DNA of 64,000 nt, from contig JAEMWC010000154.1 of the NCBI GenBank assembly GCA_016490735.1, positions 660,001 to 724,000 of the forward strand, read 5' to 3'. How positions within the stretch are numbered: position 1 is the first letter of the stretch; each line of letters opens with the position of its first letter. The notes under the pieces are model-generated. The model was given only the letters and a program-made list of their open reading frames with translations. It was not told the origin of the DNA and did not search any database. Positions 34,045-43,696 of the stretch are shown here, piece by piece. The position numbers and the translations under genes were made by a program. The stretch is from Pachyseris speciosa (Eukaryota > Cnidaria > Anthozoa > Scleractinia > Pachyseridae).

Positions 34045-34481
34045 ATTCGTGTTTTATCAAGTCCTAAAACACTCAGCTGTGCCTCGTGTTTTAAACTTGA
34101 TAAAACACTCCTGCTCATTTATTAAACATTACCTAAAACAATCAACACAGCCAGTATTAAAACATCATAACCTTGGTATGCACTGAATACTCCAATAAAA
34201 AAGGATGCTTTTACACCTCTTTAACTATTGATGAAAATATTGCTATTACAAACTGCTATTTGTGATCTCCAGTGACCACATTTAGTGCAAATGAAATAGA
34301 CTAAAATAAAGTTAAATTGGCAAAGAAATAAAATTTGTTGCTTAGACTAAGAGATGGACTTTGCAAAGAAAAACTCAACAGTCTGAACACTGTGAATGAT
34401 GTATTCATATACATCATTCACACTCTTCTCTTTCGTGGGATCTTATGAACCCACAATTGACCTGCTCCCAATGTCAGTGGC

Positions 34482-34545
34482 TCCATAGCGAAGTTAGAGC
34501 ATCGCACCAGTATCGCTAGGTCACGGGTTCAAACTCTGTTGAAAA
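34482..34545 (+). repeat. tRNA-derived SINE head
   Basis: CATAGCGAAGTTAGAGCAT (A-box-like) and GGTTCAAACTC (B box) at tRNA spacing; the stems are imperfect. Confidence 0.5.
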
Positions 34546-34858
34546 ATTTTCAGGCTTCTTTTTGCAATTGCATAAATTGCATTCACAACTGCGAGGATCA
34601 TACTTCGTTTGAGTCTGAACATTGATAACTGAAGTGAACCTCTGATTTCAGGACAAGTCTTAATGTTTCAAAATGTTTGATAACAATGGAGGGGAATATC
34701 AGCAAGGCAATATCAGAGAAAACCCTGGGAGCATTAATATGTCCATGAATCACAACTGGGCCACAGTGATAGAAAGTCTGTACATTATGGTACTCTATAT
34801 ACTACTTAACTAGATTCTCTGACCACACAACAATTTGCAAGGCAACCTCCATATACAC

Positions 34859-35153
34859 AGTGGAAATTGGTCCCGGTGGTGACGCCATAGGTGGGCTGAG
34901 TTTGTGTTGGTTCTCGACCCTGCTCCGAGGGTTTTTCTCCGGGTACTCCGGTTTTCCTCCCTCAGCAAAAACCAACATACGGCTTATTCGAGCTGGATGT
35001 AGGCTGTGCTCCAAGGTCTTACATGGACCGTATAGCGGCTGCCAGAGGCGCCTTGTATATGCTTTTGGTTCGACCTTGTTGAGCAGCATCCTTGCTGTAC
35101 TTTGCGAGGACGATTAGCACAGACAGTTATTATTATTATTATTATTATTATTA
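34859..35153 (+). repeat. SINE-like repeat with (ATT)n tail
   Basis: A GC-richer block including TCTCCGGGTACTCCGGTTTT is followed by a short unit tail (TTA)n at about 35128-35153, the architecture of a retroposed SINE. The open frames in it are incidental. Confidence 0.5.
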
Positions 35154-36079
35154 TAACAGGTATGTTGCTATGGTGACATCATAACCACTATCACAATGTG
35201 TAGTTCTGGCAGCACATCAACCCTGCAAAATTTCAACCCTGTAGACTTAGTATTTGCACAGATATTCCATATTTTGTGATTTTGCTTCATTTGTGTCCAC
35301 CTTAAGACGTCACAAGTCCTCTAATTTGCATAAATGAAAATCTTGAATAACTCGGCAACCAAGAGTGCTATCAAAATAAAATAAACGCCGTTCTTCATCA
35401 TTTTGAAAGCTCTTTTGAACAACAACAACAACAACAATCTTTATTATATACACCTTTTCTTACAAGGGGGAAAAAAAGCTAAGCCATTACCATTTAAAGG
35501 TGTCTAGGGGCTAAATAAACTTAAGTTTTCTAGTTAGCTCCTAGCTAAGGAAAGTTAATTAAACAAATTGTAGCAGATACGACAAGAACAACACAGAAAC
35601 AACAACAGATACACACATTTAAAAACTAAGACGAAAAAATAAGCACATATATAGGCAGTCGTTGGCATGATTTTACTTACTGGATTGAGTTTTAAGAAAA
35701 AATTCTTTTAATTTGCCAGGAAAGGTAAAAGTGTTAAGATTTTTCAAGCTAGTTGGAAGATCTTGCCAAAGGTCAACTACAATTGAAGATACAGATTGTT
35801 TGAACAAGCTAATGATAAGTGATACGCACTTATCTGTAAACAGAAATAATATTGCTTATAAATTGTGTATAATGTGCCAACATTTCCAATGGAGAATTCA
35901 ACAAGTTAAGATAAAACAAGTCCCAATTCTGTCATGTTTTATGCTGTTTCAATAACATTGGGGATGCTGGAAGGTTAACTGTCAGCATCACCAATGCTGA
36001 AACACCATAAATATTTTCTTGCAGTATGAGCAAAATAACTCCACAAGCTATTGGATGTCTTTATACACGTTTTCTCAGC

Positions 36080-36331
36080 CTCCAACCCGGGTTCTGTCTT
36101 TTCTCCTCCCTTGTTTCAAAGAGAGAGACCTGGTTGGACCTGATCATGTGACCAACCAAAATCTGGGTGGTAAAAAATTTGATGGCAGCGAGGGGTGGCA
36201 AAGTCAAGAAACAAAACGGCTTCAATGACCCACCCTCCCTGCGGTATTGTTGTTTTTACTGGTCACGTGATCAGGTCCAACCAGGGTCTCTCTCTCAGTG
36301 ACAAGGGAGGAAAAGAGAGATAGCCTGGGTG
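36080..36331. mobile_element. Fold-back MITE with about 70-bp arms
   Basis: The left arm contains GACCTGGTTGGACCTGATCA and TCTTTTCTCCTCCCTTGT. The right arm contains TGATCAGGTCCAACCAGGGT and ACAAGGGAGGAAAAGAGA. About 110 bp separates them. Confidence 0.65.
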
Positions 36332-36738
36332 CAAGGTTAATGTTACTTAATTACATGTATGGTCTATTTTCATTAGGTTTTCTCCCTATATCTTTCTTAC
36401 CTTACACCTTTTTACACCCTAAAGACACTGCCCTTTGGATTTTATTTAGACTATAATTAAGTAAAAGAGAACTTTCTATTTTCTTAATTAAATTAATGTA
36501 ATACTTTGAAAACTCATGTATACTGAATGCATGGAAAATATCTCAGCAGAAATCAGAAATCCTTGTTTGAATTTTGCTTTGTAGTAATAATATTTACATG
36601 AAATCACATAGGGCCATAATGTCCCCTCAATAATTATTATTACCTTCTACAAGAATTAAACAGCTTTATAAAATAAATAACTCTTTTATGTTTGCTAGAT
36701 AAATATTTTGTAATGATTTTGATTCTAATTTGATTTTG

Positions 36739-38385
36739 TCAATCCTTGCTGGAAAGAATTTGGAAAAAGGAAGCATTATAAAAGCACACAATCAAACTTC
36801 TTGCATCAGAAGACAGAGAAACGTGCAAAGGCTCTTCAGTAGTTTCAATTTTAGAAACGATCTCCCCATCTGGTTTAAAAGCCACAATTGCATTACTGCT
36901 GCAGTCACATACTAGAATTGCACTGTTGACTGCATCAACTGCAATGCCAACTGGATCCAAGAGATCCCCACTGCCAAAGTCAAAAAGGAATTTTCCACTG
37001 CTGTTGAAGACTTTGACACACTCCAAGTCACCGTCAGTTACAAAGAACTTCCCTTGGTGATAAGCAACATCCTGTGGACAAGCGAGTTTGTCTTCACCAA
37101 AGCTAAACAGAAACTTTCTATCTGGGCTGTATACAAGAATACACGGCTCAACTAGTTCTTCCGGCTCATCACAGCAATCTCTAGGACTTGACGTAACTAG
37201 TAACCGACCATCAGTGTCTGTGGAAATTCTGGTGAATTTCACTCGATCATTGGGTGCTTTCACATACTTTTTAATAAACGTACCTTCTTGGTCATAGTGT
37301 AGCAAGCGATTACACTCGCGGTTTAGAACTATTATTTCATCTTCTTTGGAAAATGTTATGTCCCACAGGTCACCATATCTGATGCGGAATGACATCAATG
37401 GGTCTCCCAGTGGAGAATAGATGTAAACACGCCGATCCTCCTCATCTAGTACAGCTATATCACCTGTCACATTTGATACTGCAATAGCAAAAGTAAAATT
37501 ACCAGTTACAATAGTCTGCGATACTTCTCCACACCTGCTGTAGTCAATAAAACCTGTAGCATTAGCTACATCGGTAACATAGTTATTAGCTGAAAGTGAT
37601 AATTTTCCAACCATTTCAATGCATCTTCCCTGCAATTCACACCACTGAGCATGACTGAAACACATATCTGCTTGACTAGACAACTTTTTCACTTCCAGAG
37701 TCCTTCCATCTGCAGTAGAATTGATCTCTTCCAACTGTTCTACAAGGACATCTTTAGATTCAAGAATTATCCCAACCTCACCCTCCTGAAGAACTTCACT
37801 TGCTTTCTGCATGCAAATCCTCGCTTTTTGAAGGAAGGCACCCATGCATTCCCGCTCTCTTTGTAAGGAATTAAAATCAAAATGTTCCGTCAGAAAACTA
37901 TCAAGCTGAGAGAGCAGACGCTTTCGTTGGTCGTTTATGGTCTGAATGAGATCGTCAGCTAATTTATTAATCTCGTGTCTTAAAACTCCAGCTTGGTCTG
38001 TTGCCCTCTCGTGGCTTTCCTCCATTTCTTTCAGCGCACTCTCAGCCGCTTTTACACGCTCGTTGCAGACGTTCAATGCACCAGAGATGGCCTTTTTCTC
38101 TTTCCTTGCAGGCGTGTTCTCCATAAGTCGCAACAAAAGATGATTTGTTGGAAAGGACGACACGCCCGCAGTAGGAAGGAACGATTCCTCCCGACATTGA
38201 GGACAAGAAATCGTGAACGAATTTCTTCGCACCATGTTCTCTAAGCACCGCTCGCAGACGTTATGTGCACAGCTTGGAAGACACTTTGGCTCCTGAAATT
38301 CATCTAGACAGACAGGACATGTGATTTCATCGCCCATGATGCTCACAACTTTCTGAAGTTCTCGATGCTCAGAAACAGACGCCAT
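36739..38385 (-). CDS. RING / coiled-coil / NHL-repeat protein (TRIM-NHL-like, no B-box), 548 aa
   Basis: Intronless. I start at ATG 38383-38385 because TCAGCAATGG is a good Kozak context and the RING follows closely; an in-frame ATG at 38536-38538 would add 51 residues. The RING C3HC4 is at 23-64 (CPVCLDEF, CAHNVCERC, CPQC), so it is a likely E3 ubiquitin ligase. A helical coiled coil spans about 102-200, rich in Glu/Lys/Arg heptads. NHL-type propeller blades lie at about 290-548, with repeats such as ILVYSPDRKFLFSFGEDK, VKVFNSSGKFLFDFGSGDLL and DPVGIAVDAVNSAILVCD. The B-box zinc finger normal in TRIM2/3/71 is absent, as in C. elegans nhl-1 and malin. The substrate or RNA target cannot be read. 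Lack of introns fits lineage-specific TRIM-like expansions in cnidarians. Confidence 0.88.
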   Translation of the reverse strand: MASVSEHRELQKVVSIMGDEITCPVCLDEFQEPKCLPSCAHNVCERCLENMVRRNSFTISCPQCREESFLPTAGVSSFPTNHLLLRLMENTPARKEKKAISGALNVCNERVKAAESALKEMEESHERATDQAGVLRHEINKLADDLIQTINDQRKRLLSQLDSFLTEHFDFNSLQRERECMGAFLQKARICMQKASEVLQEGEVGIILESKDVLVEQLEEINSTADGRTLEVKKLSSQADMCFSHAQWCELQGRCIEMVGKLSLSANNYVTDVANATGFIDYSRCGEVSQTIVTGNFTFAIAVSNVTGDIAVLDEEDRRVYIYSPLGDPLMSFRIRYGDLWDITFSKEDEIIVLNRECNRLLHYDQEGTFIKKYVKAPNDRVKFTRISTDTDGRLLVTSSPRDCCDEPEELVEPCILVYSPDRKFLFSFGEDKLACPQDVAYHQGKFFVTDGDLECVKVFNSSGKFLFDFGSGDLLDPVGIAVDAVNSAILVCDCSSNAIVAFKPDGEIVSKIETTEEPLHVSLSSDARSLIVCFYNASFFQILSSKD

Positions 38386-39475
38386 TGCTGAAAAGGCCTT
38401 AATGAAAAGAGAACTGATGACGTTGCACTTAGAACCCAGTTCTCTTCGGGCGCTTGGACGAGTACAACTCACAAATAGGTCCAAAGGGAGTGAGAAGTCC
38501 CTGTTTATAAAAAATACATGTAGAAGAGTTGTGGACATTCTTTGAAGTTTTTCAATGGAATTTTAGCTTTATACATGAGTTGGGAAACGTCATAATTTGA
38601 GTATTAATATTTTTGGTGAAAATGACTGCAACAGTCTATTATGACACCAAAAAAGCCTTTTTATTGGTTAGAAATTAGGACTGCAAGAGTGAATGGGGTG
38701 CTTTTTTGGATTATCCCAATATTTCTCTTGAATTTTTGTCAATATGCCTAGAGTATCTAAATATCTCAAAATAACATCCAGATATTCGCACGTTTGGGTT
38801 CCACTGTGCGGGGGGTTAGAACTAGAAGAAGTGTAGCTGGAGGATGCTTGTTTACCCACTTACCACCAAAGTTTTGAAATGGGTTAAAATGATGAATTTC
38901 AATCAAACACATTCTAAACTGAACAGTTTTACTGGTATGGAGTCCTAGCTCACTGGAACAAATATATCATCCTTCACCTAAAAAAATATCTACCAGTAGT
39001 AGAGTGTTGGATAAAATCAGCACATTCACTACTCTTGATTTTGTTCTTCTTAGGAGGGAGGAGAAGAGGCACACCCCTTGACCCCAAGATGTTACCATGA
39101 AAACTCTGCCTTGCTAGTTAATGGTCTTTCAGGTTGGAGGTTGCTGGATAAAGCATCCTAAATCCACTGACACTGCTCTCCCTAATCCAAGGCCCAGACT
39201 TTGGTTTGAAAGCCATCTGGATTGCTTGTGAGAGACATGTCACATACATGGAAAATATTGATTTGCTTTGAGTTCTGAATAACTAATATGTTGAGAGAAG
39301 TATCCATGTGAATGTTTTCAAGTATAACAGAGAGAAAAAATGTTTTCAGGGACACCAAATGACCAAATAACTCGAGTTCAGAATATTGCACAGCTCTGAA
39401 CCGTACAAAATCTCAATTTCTTGACTTCACTTCTTGAAGTAAGGGATCATGTGATACTTGTGTGATGTAAAACCA

Positions 39476-39571
<96 letters not shown>
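39476..39571 (+). repeat. (AAT)n microsatellite
   Basis: About 32 units with one interruption (AGT). Confidence 0.95.
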
Positions 39572-39668
39572 TCAAAACCTAGCAAGAGAGATCTGAGCAT
39601 TATGAAAGCAATGGAAGTACTTGTGGTCGTTGGTGCACTTGGCTGAGATACACATGATGGTGGCAATG

Positions 39669-39692
39669 ACAACAACAACAACAACAATAACG

Positions 39693-39740
<48 letters not shown>
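39669..39740 (+). repeat. (CAA)n/(AAT)n microsatellite
   Basis: A short CAA run is followed by about 16 AAT units. Confidence 0.9.
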
Positions 39741-39741
<1 letters not shown>

Positions 39742-39872
39742 GCCCACACAATGCAGAAGACCATGCTGTTGGGCTCAGCCCAGATCCTGAGACAAGTTTT
39801 GGATTGCTGAGGCTGCTTTGTTGCAGCTTGCGCCAGAACCTCCAGCATGACATTGCTGTGATTTGGGACACA

Positions 39873-39874
39873 TG

Positions 39875-39961
<87 letters not shown>
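39873..39961 (+). repeat. (AAT)n microsatellite
   Basis: About 29 uninterrupted AAT units. With the two arrays just upstream it forms a cluster in 500 bp. Confidence 0.95.
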
Positions 39962-39964
<3 letters not shown>

Positions 39965-40241
39965 GACATGCATAGTACGCACCTCCAAACTGGCTGTCAT
40001 GTAACTCCAGAGACTAATCTATGATCAGGTGTATTGGACAACCCTCTGATTACTAGTTCATAATTTGCTCTACCACTGAGCTACAGGAGACTTGTGGGAG
40101 CTGGTCCATTAAACTAGGTTCATATGACACACACCCAGATGCTGCTGCTAGGATTTGAATGTTGATAGGTGGCATACCGGTATTTATGATGAGATTAATC
40201 TGAGGTAGTAAATTGGGTTTTTCTCAAGTTTCTTAGCAGTA

Positions 40242-40722
40242 CAGTCGAACCTTGATTATCCAAACCTCAACTTCTCGATTATCCCAACCAATTCTTCTGG
40301 TCCCATTGTTTCCATGAATATCAATAAGGTATGATGAAGATTCCTAAAATGCTATTCTTTTATCGTTCCACCTGATTTAATTAGCCCAGCTGCACTCAAG
40401 TTGACAAATTGTATTATCTATTTAACAAGTCATAAATAAAGTTGTTGTTGTTGTTTTTTGGGCATTGGAAAGTGTGTTTGAAACAGCTTTGTTTTCCTTT
40501 CAAACATTGAATTTCTAAGTTCTGGCACACATTGTAACCAAGGTGCATTCAACTGAATTCTGATTGGCTGCAACTTGTTTTGTTGCCAAGTGAAATTATG
40601 GTTTCCTAATGAATTCATTTTTATCTCATAAATATTCATATGATTGTTCGATTATCCAGATTCTCGATTATCTGGACTTTTTACTATGGTCCTGTTGAGT
40701 CTGGTTAATCGAGGTACGACTG
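40242..40722. mobile_element. Pogo/Tigger-like MITE, 481 bp
   Basis: The ends CAGTCGAACCTTGATTATCC and GGTTAATCGAGGTACGACTG are inverted, and TA dinucleotides flank both sides (40240-40241, 40723-40724). CAGTCGAACCTCGATTATC-type ends are characteristic of pogo/Tigger derivatives. Non-coding. Confidence 0.75.
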
Positions 40723-40848
40723 TATAGCAAATTGTAAACCAAGCTTGTAGGATAGGTTTGTGGCTTATAAAGAAAACAAAATCATCTTTTTTATTTCTTT
40801 ATTTTAAAACAATATTGCAAACATGAACAGTAGCACTAAAAATATAAT

Positions 40849-41132
40849 GGGGCAGTATCATGGTAGTGATATGAAATCAAGTAAATTTTACAAGAAAAAA
40901 TGAGCCACAGTAAGTTATTACCAATTTTGTCTAAAATGCAAGGGAAGAACTAAAAAAAAACAATGGCCCGACTTTTTCAAGTTGGCACCAGTTTCATCTT
41001 GGCCAAGCATGACCAAAAACATTTTTTAAACAATATTTAATGTGATCTAAAATAGCCATTTTGAAGAAACTTTGGCCATTATTTTTTTGTTTGCTATTGG
41101 TATTTACTAACAGTCCATGATACTGCCCCTTT
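40849..41132. mobile_element. MITE with GGGGCAGTATCATGG ends
   Basis: GGGGCAGTATCATGGTAG near 40849 pairs with TCCATGATACTGCCCC near 41114-41129. Confidence 0.6.
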
Positions 41133-41217
41133 AAAAGTGGAAAACCGTTTAAATTCAATCTGTTATAATTAATTTAAATTCACTATATTTAAAATATTTT
41201 TTCTTGTTGGTATAAAT

Positions 41218-41556
41218 ACCATAAAAGCTCTATTAAACCACCCCTCTAATAATCCCCCCATTTGGGACTTGAGATTTTGTAATTAGTGTCTCCTATTCCC
41301 TCTTATGAAATCCACTTCATGCAGCCCAGTTGGTTTGTTTTTAAACAAACATACACTCAAACACGTGCTACTGTTTGCTGCTCTTTTCAAATAATAAAGC
41401 TTCACAGCAGTTGTTTGCATTTTGTATTTTTAAGACGGCGTGTTTAAGATTTGAATAACCCTCCCTCTATTAGGCACCCCTTATCTCTAATAAGTCCCCT
41501 GTTAATGAGGCCTGAAATTAAATAAGCCCCCAGGGGCTTAATAGAGCTTCTACGGT
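41218..41556. mobile_element. C-tract MITE, second copy
   Basis: TACCATAAAAGCTCTATTAA on the left and TTAATAGAGCTTCTACGGTA on the right; the same family as 2849-3478. Confidence 0.7.
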
Positions 41557-41959
41557 ATGCACTTTCCAGCAATTCTATGCATAAATAAACACACTTCCAT
41601 AAATTTGGGTAGAGAACATAATATTTGGAAAAGTGTTCCATGCTATAAGTCATGCTTGCCTTGCTCACCTTTACAGGTCTCTACCACATTACCATGTCAT
41701 TTCATTTTCATAATAAACATTATTTCTTATTGCGTTCGCAGAACGCAGTTCTAATCCAGACTGAATCGAGATTTTTGGACAACGGGTGGGTCTTGACATG
41801 AGCTGCCCCTGCAATCTGCAAGCAATCTGCGGGGGCGAACAAGAATGACATCATCACCAAGCCAACTCAAAAGCTTTCAAAATGGCGGCCGTCTAAATGT
41901 CTTAAATGAGCTGCTACAGCCTGGAAAAGGCAAAAGTAAAAATGGCGGTGATACAACTA

Positions 41960-42380
41960 CAATGAGTGGACAATTCATCAAGTAAAAGCGGAATTGAATT
42001 GACGAAATGTTTCGAAAACAAGACCTGTTTGATTGAGTTGTTGAACACAATGAAATTGGGGTTCTGCCAGAGACCTCTGCTAGCAGGGAAGGTTCTTTGT
42101 GGCGAGGATTGGCGATTGAAGTGGATGATCTGCCACCTTACCTCTCAAGAAACGACCTCGACTGAAATTTGTTATATCAGGATAAACAAATGTCTGAGAA
42201 ATATTTTGTACACCTTTTTACACCACGGATTGGTCATTTCGATTTCGTCACTGAAACAAACAAATATGCCATGCGAAGGAACATACCATGTTGGGTCGGA
42301 ACAAGTCCTGAGGAGCTGAAGGAATTTCTGGGGATTACTGTCTGGATAAAGCTCAAACAATTGCCAATTTCTACAATAAT
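41960..42380 (+). pseudogene. piggyBac-type transposase fragment (N-terminal part)
   Basis: The frame from about 42169 reads KYFVHLFTPRIGHFDFVTET, then NKYAMRR, then SPEELKEFLGITVWIKLKQL. This matches the start of the piggyBac DDE domain (Y-F-x-L-F...ETNxYA...EELKxFLGI). It then runs out after LP. An acidic stretch in the preceding frame region (GVLPETSASRE, DDLPPYL) could be its N-terminus, with a stop between. Only a remnant. Confidence 0.55.
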
Positions 42381-42593
42381 TTGTTTGTTGCTGCTACAAC
42401 TATTTTCAGAAACTATGTTTTAATATTGTGTTAGTCAAAGTTGGAATTTTTGAGGCTTTCCAAGATGCTGTCAATGTGCTTTTAGTGTTCAAAGATCATC
42501 ATGGACCACATGGCCCTCCATATGGTGGTTTTAGGGTTAACATACCAAACCTACCAATACTCGAAACGCACTTTCTAATCTACAATTACTACT

Positions 42594-43066
42594 AGTATAC
42601 TTATCTAACTATGCAAACACAGCTTGCCACTCAGCTTTCGACAGACATCTCAATTTAAAGAAAAACTTTATACTCTGAGTCGGAATCGAACCGACATTCC
42701 CCAGTTACTAGTCGGGCGTGATAACCATTACACTACAGGAGCAACCACACTGGCAACGTGGCCACTTTAGAAAGTGAGTAGTATCGCATGTCGGCCATTC
42801 CTCTGAACATTTTTCTTTCTAATTCCCGTTCAGGGAATTTAGAAGCCAGGAAACACACAAAAGTCTCGAAAGAAAAATGTTCTGAGGAAAGTGGCCACGT
42901 TGCCAGTGTGGTTGCTCCTGTAGTGTAGTGGCTATCACGCCCGACTAGTAACTGGGGAACGTCGGTACGATTCCGACTCGGAGTATAAAGTTTTTCTTTC
43001 AATTGAGATGTTTGTTGAAAGCTGAGTGGCAAGCTGTTTTTGCATAGTCAGATAAGTATATTGTAC
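42594..43066. repeat. Inverted pair of tRNA-derived SINEs (palindrome)
   Basis: Arms 42594-42822 and 42869-43066 pair over most of their length. The left arm holds a tRNA-like unit on minus (42673-42742) and the right arm one on plus (about 42915-42982). Both carry an A box TAGTGTARTGG and a B box (GGTTCGATTCC left, GGTACGATTCC right). The left copy has about 30 extra bases. The anticodon stem does not pair, so these are SINEs and not tRNA genes. Confidence 0.75.
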
Positions 43067-43471
43067 TATGGCTTTCATGGCTTCGAAGGTATTTACATAT
43101 ATTTATTATTTCTTATTTACCAGTAAAACAGAGCTACATTCAATGAGCATGAATATGTGTCTATTGTCTTCAAATGCAGTTTTCTAAGAACTAAATGTTA
43201 TTGCTATGTTGGTTGTACGCACGGCCATTCTGTCCAGCATGAACAATCCAACCACACTAGTTGATTCCCATGGAGACTGGAGACAGAGCCATTATGTGCC
43301 AGGATTCTTGTATGTATTTGACTATGACGCTGTCATTGTTGGTTGCTGGTGCAGTGTGGACCTGACTCATCACAGCTGTGGTACCTGAGACAGCATTATT
43401 ATTGGCTTACTCTCCCAGCTAAGCCTTTTCTATAGGTTTCTTTCACACACAAAACATACCTTCAAACTTGC

Positions 43472-43696
43472 CTACTGTCTTATGAGTGAATAACAAACAC
43501 CAATGCCTACAGCAGCTGCAGCAACACCGTACTTAAGCCATGAGTCCCAAGAGTTTCTCTTGCTGGCTGAACCACTGGCTCTTCTACGCTGCATGGAATC
43601 TTTTCCATTGCCATCTTTCTCTTCCCTTTCAAAAAACTTTTGAAGCAAAACTTGAGAGTTGATTATGTCGTTCTCATCCTCTGCATCAAAAGCCGC
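43472..43696 (-). CDS. BCL2L13: BCL2L13-like C-terminal exon with membrane anchor
   Basis: 225 bp from acceptor TTGATAG to the TAG at 43472-43474; 74 residues. Acidic start (AAFDAEDENDIINSQ), basic Ser-rich middle (QRRRASGSASKRNS), C-terminal hydrophobic helix ending in RQ. AATAAA on minus at 43102-43107. Confidence 0.85.
   Translation of the reverse strand, partial: AAFDAEDENDIINSQVLLQKFFEREEKDGNGKDSMQRRRASGSASKRNSWDSWLKYGVAAAAVGIGVCYSLIRQ

Larger units (their letters stand above)
34047..36738. other. Intergenic region with SINE-like and fold-back elements
   Basis: Holds GTGTTTTATC inverted motifs (about 34048-34106), a perfect 30-nt palindrome (34392-34421), a tRNA-like SINE head (about 34482-34545), a SINE-like block with (ATT)n tail (34859-35153) and a fold-back MITE (36080-36331). 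A TTTATT near 36438 may be the minus-strand AATAAA of the RING-NHL gene. No gene supported. Confidence 0.55.
38386..43471. other. Intergenic, repeat-dense region
   Basis: Contains (AAT)n arrays, a diverged MITE copy (about 39183-39475), a pogo/Tigger-like MITE (40242-40722), a GGGGCAGTATCATGG MITE (40849-41132), a C-tract MITE (41218-41556), a piggyBac transposase fragment (about 41960-42380) and an inverted SINE pair (42594-43066). A minus-strand AATAAA (TTTATT, 43102-43107) probably ends the BCL2L13-like transcript. Confidence 0.6.

Noticed and set aside
39427..40000. Several long frames of poly-Ile, poly-Tyr and similar
   Set aside because: Translations of (AAT)n arrays; no non-repeat coding content.
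42673..42742. Candidate tRNA gene (and mirror copy near 42915-42982)
   Set aside because: The A and B boxes are good, but the anticodon stem does not pair and the unit is embedded in a longer repeat; called a SINE.
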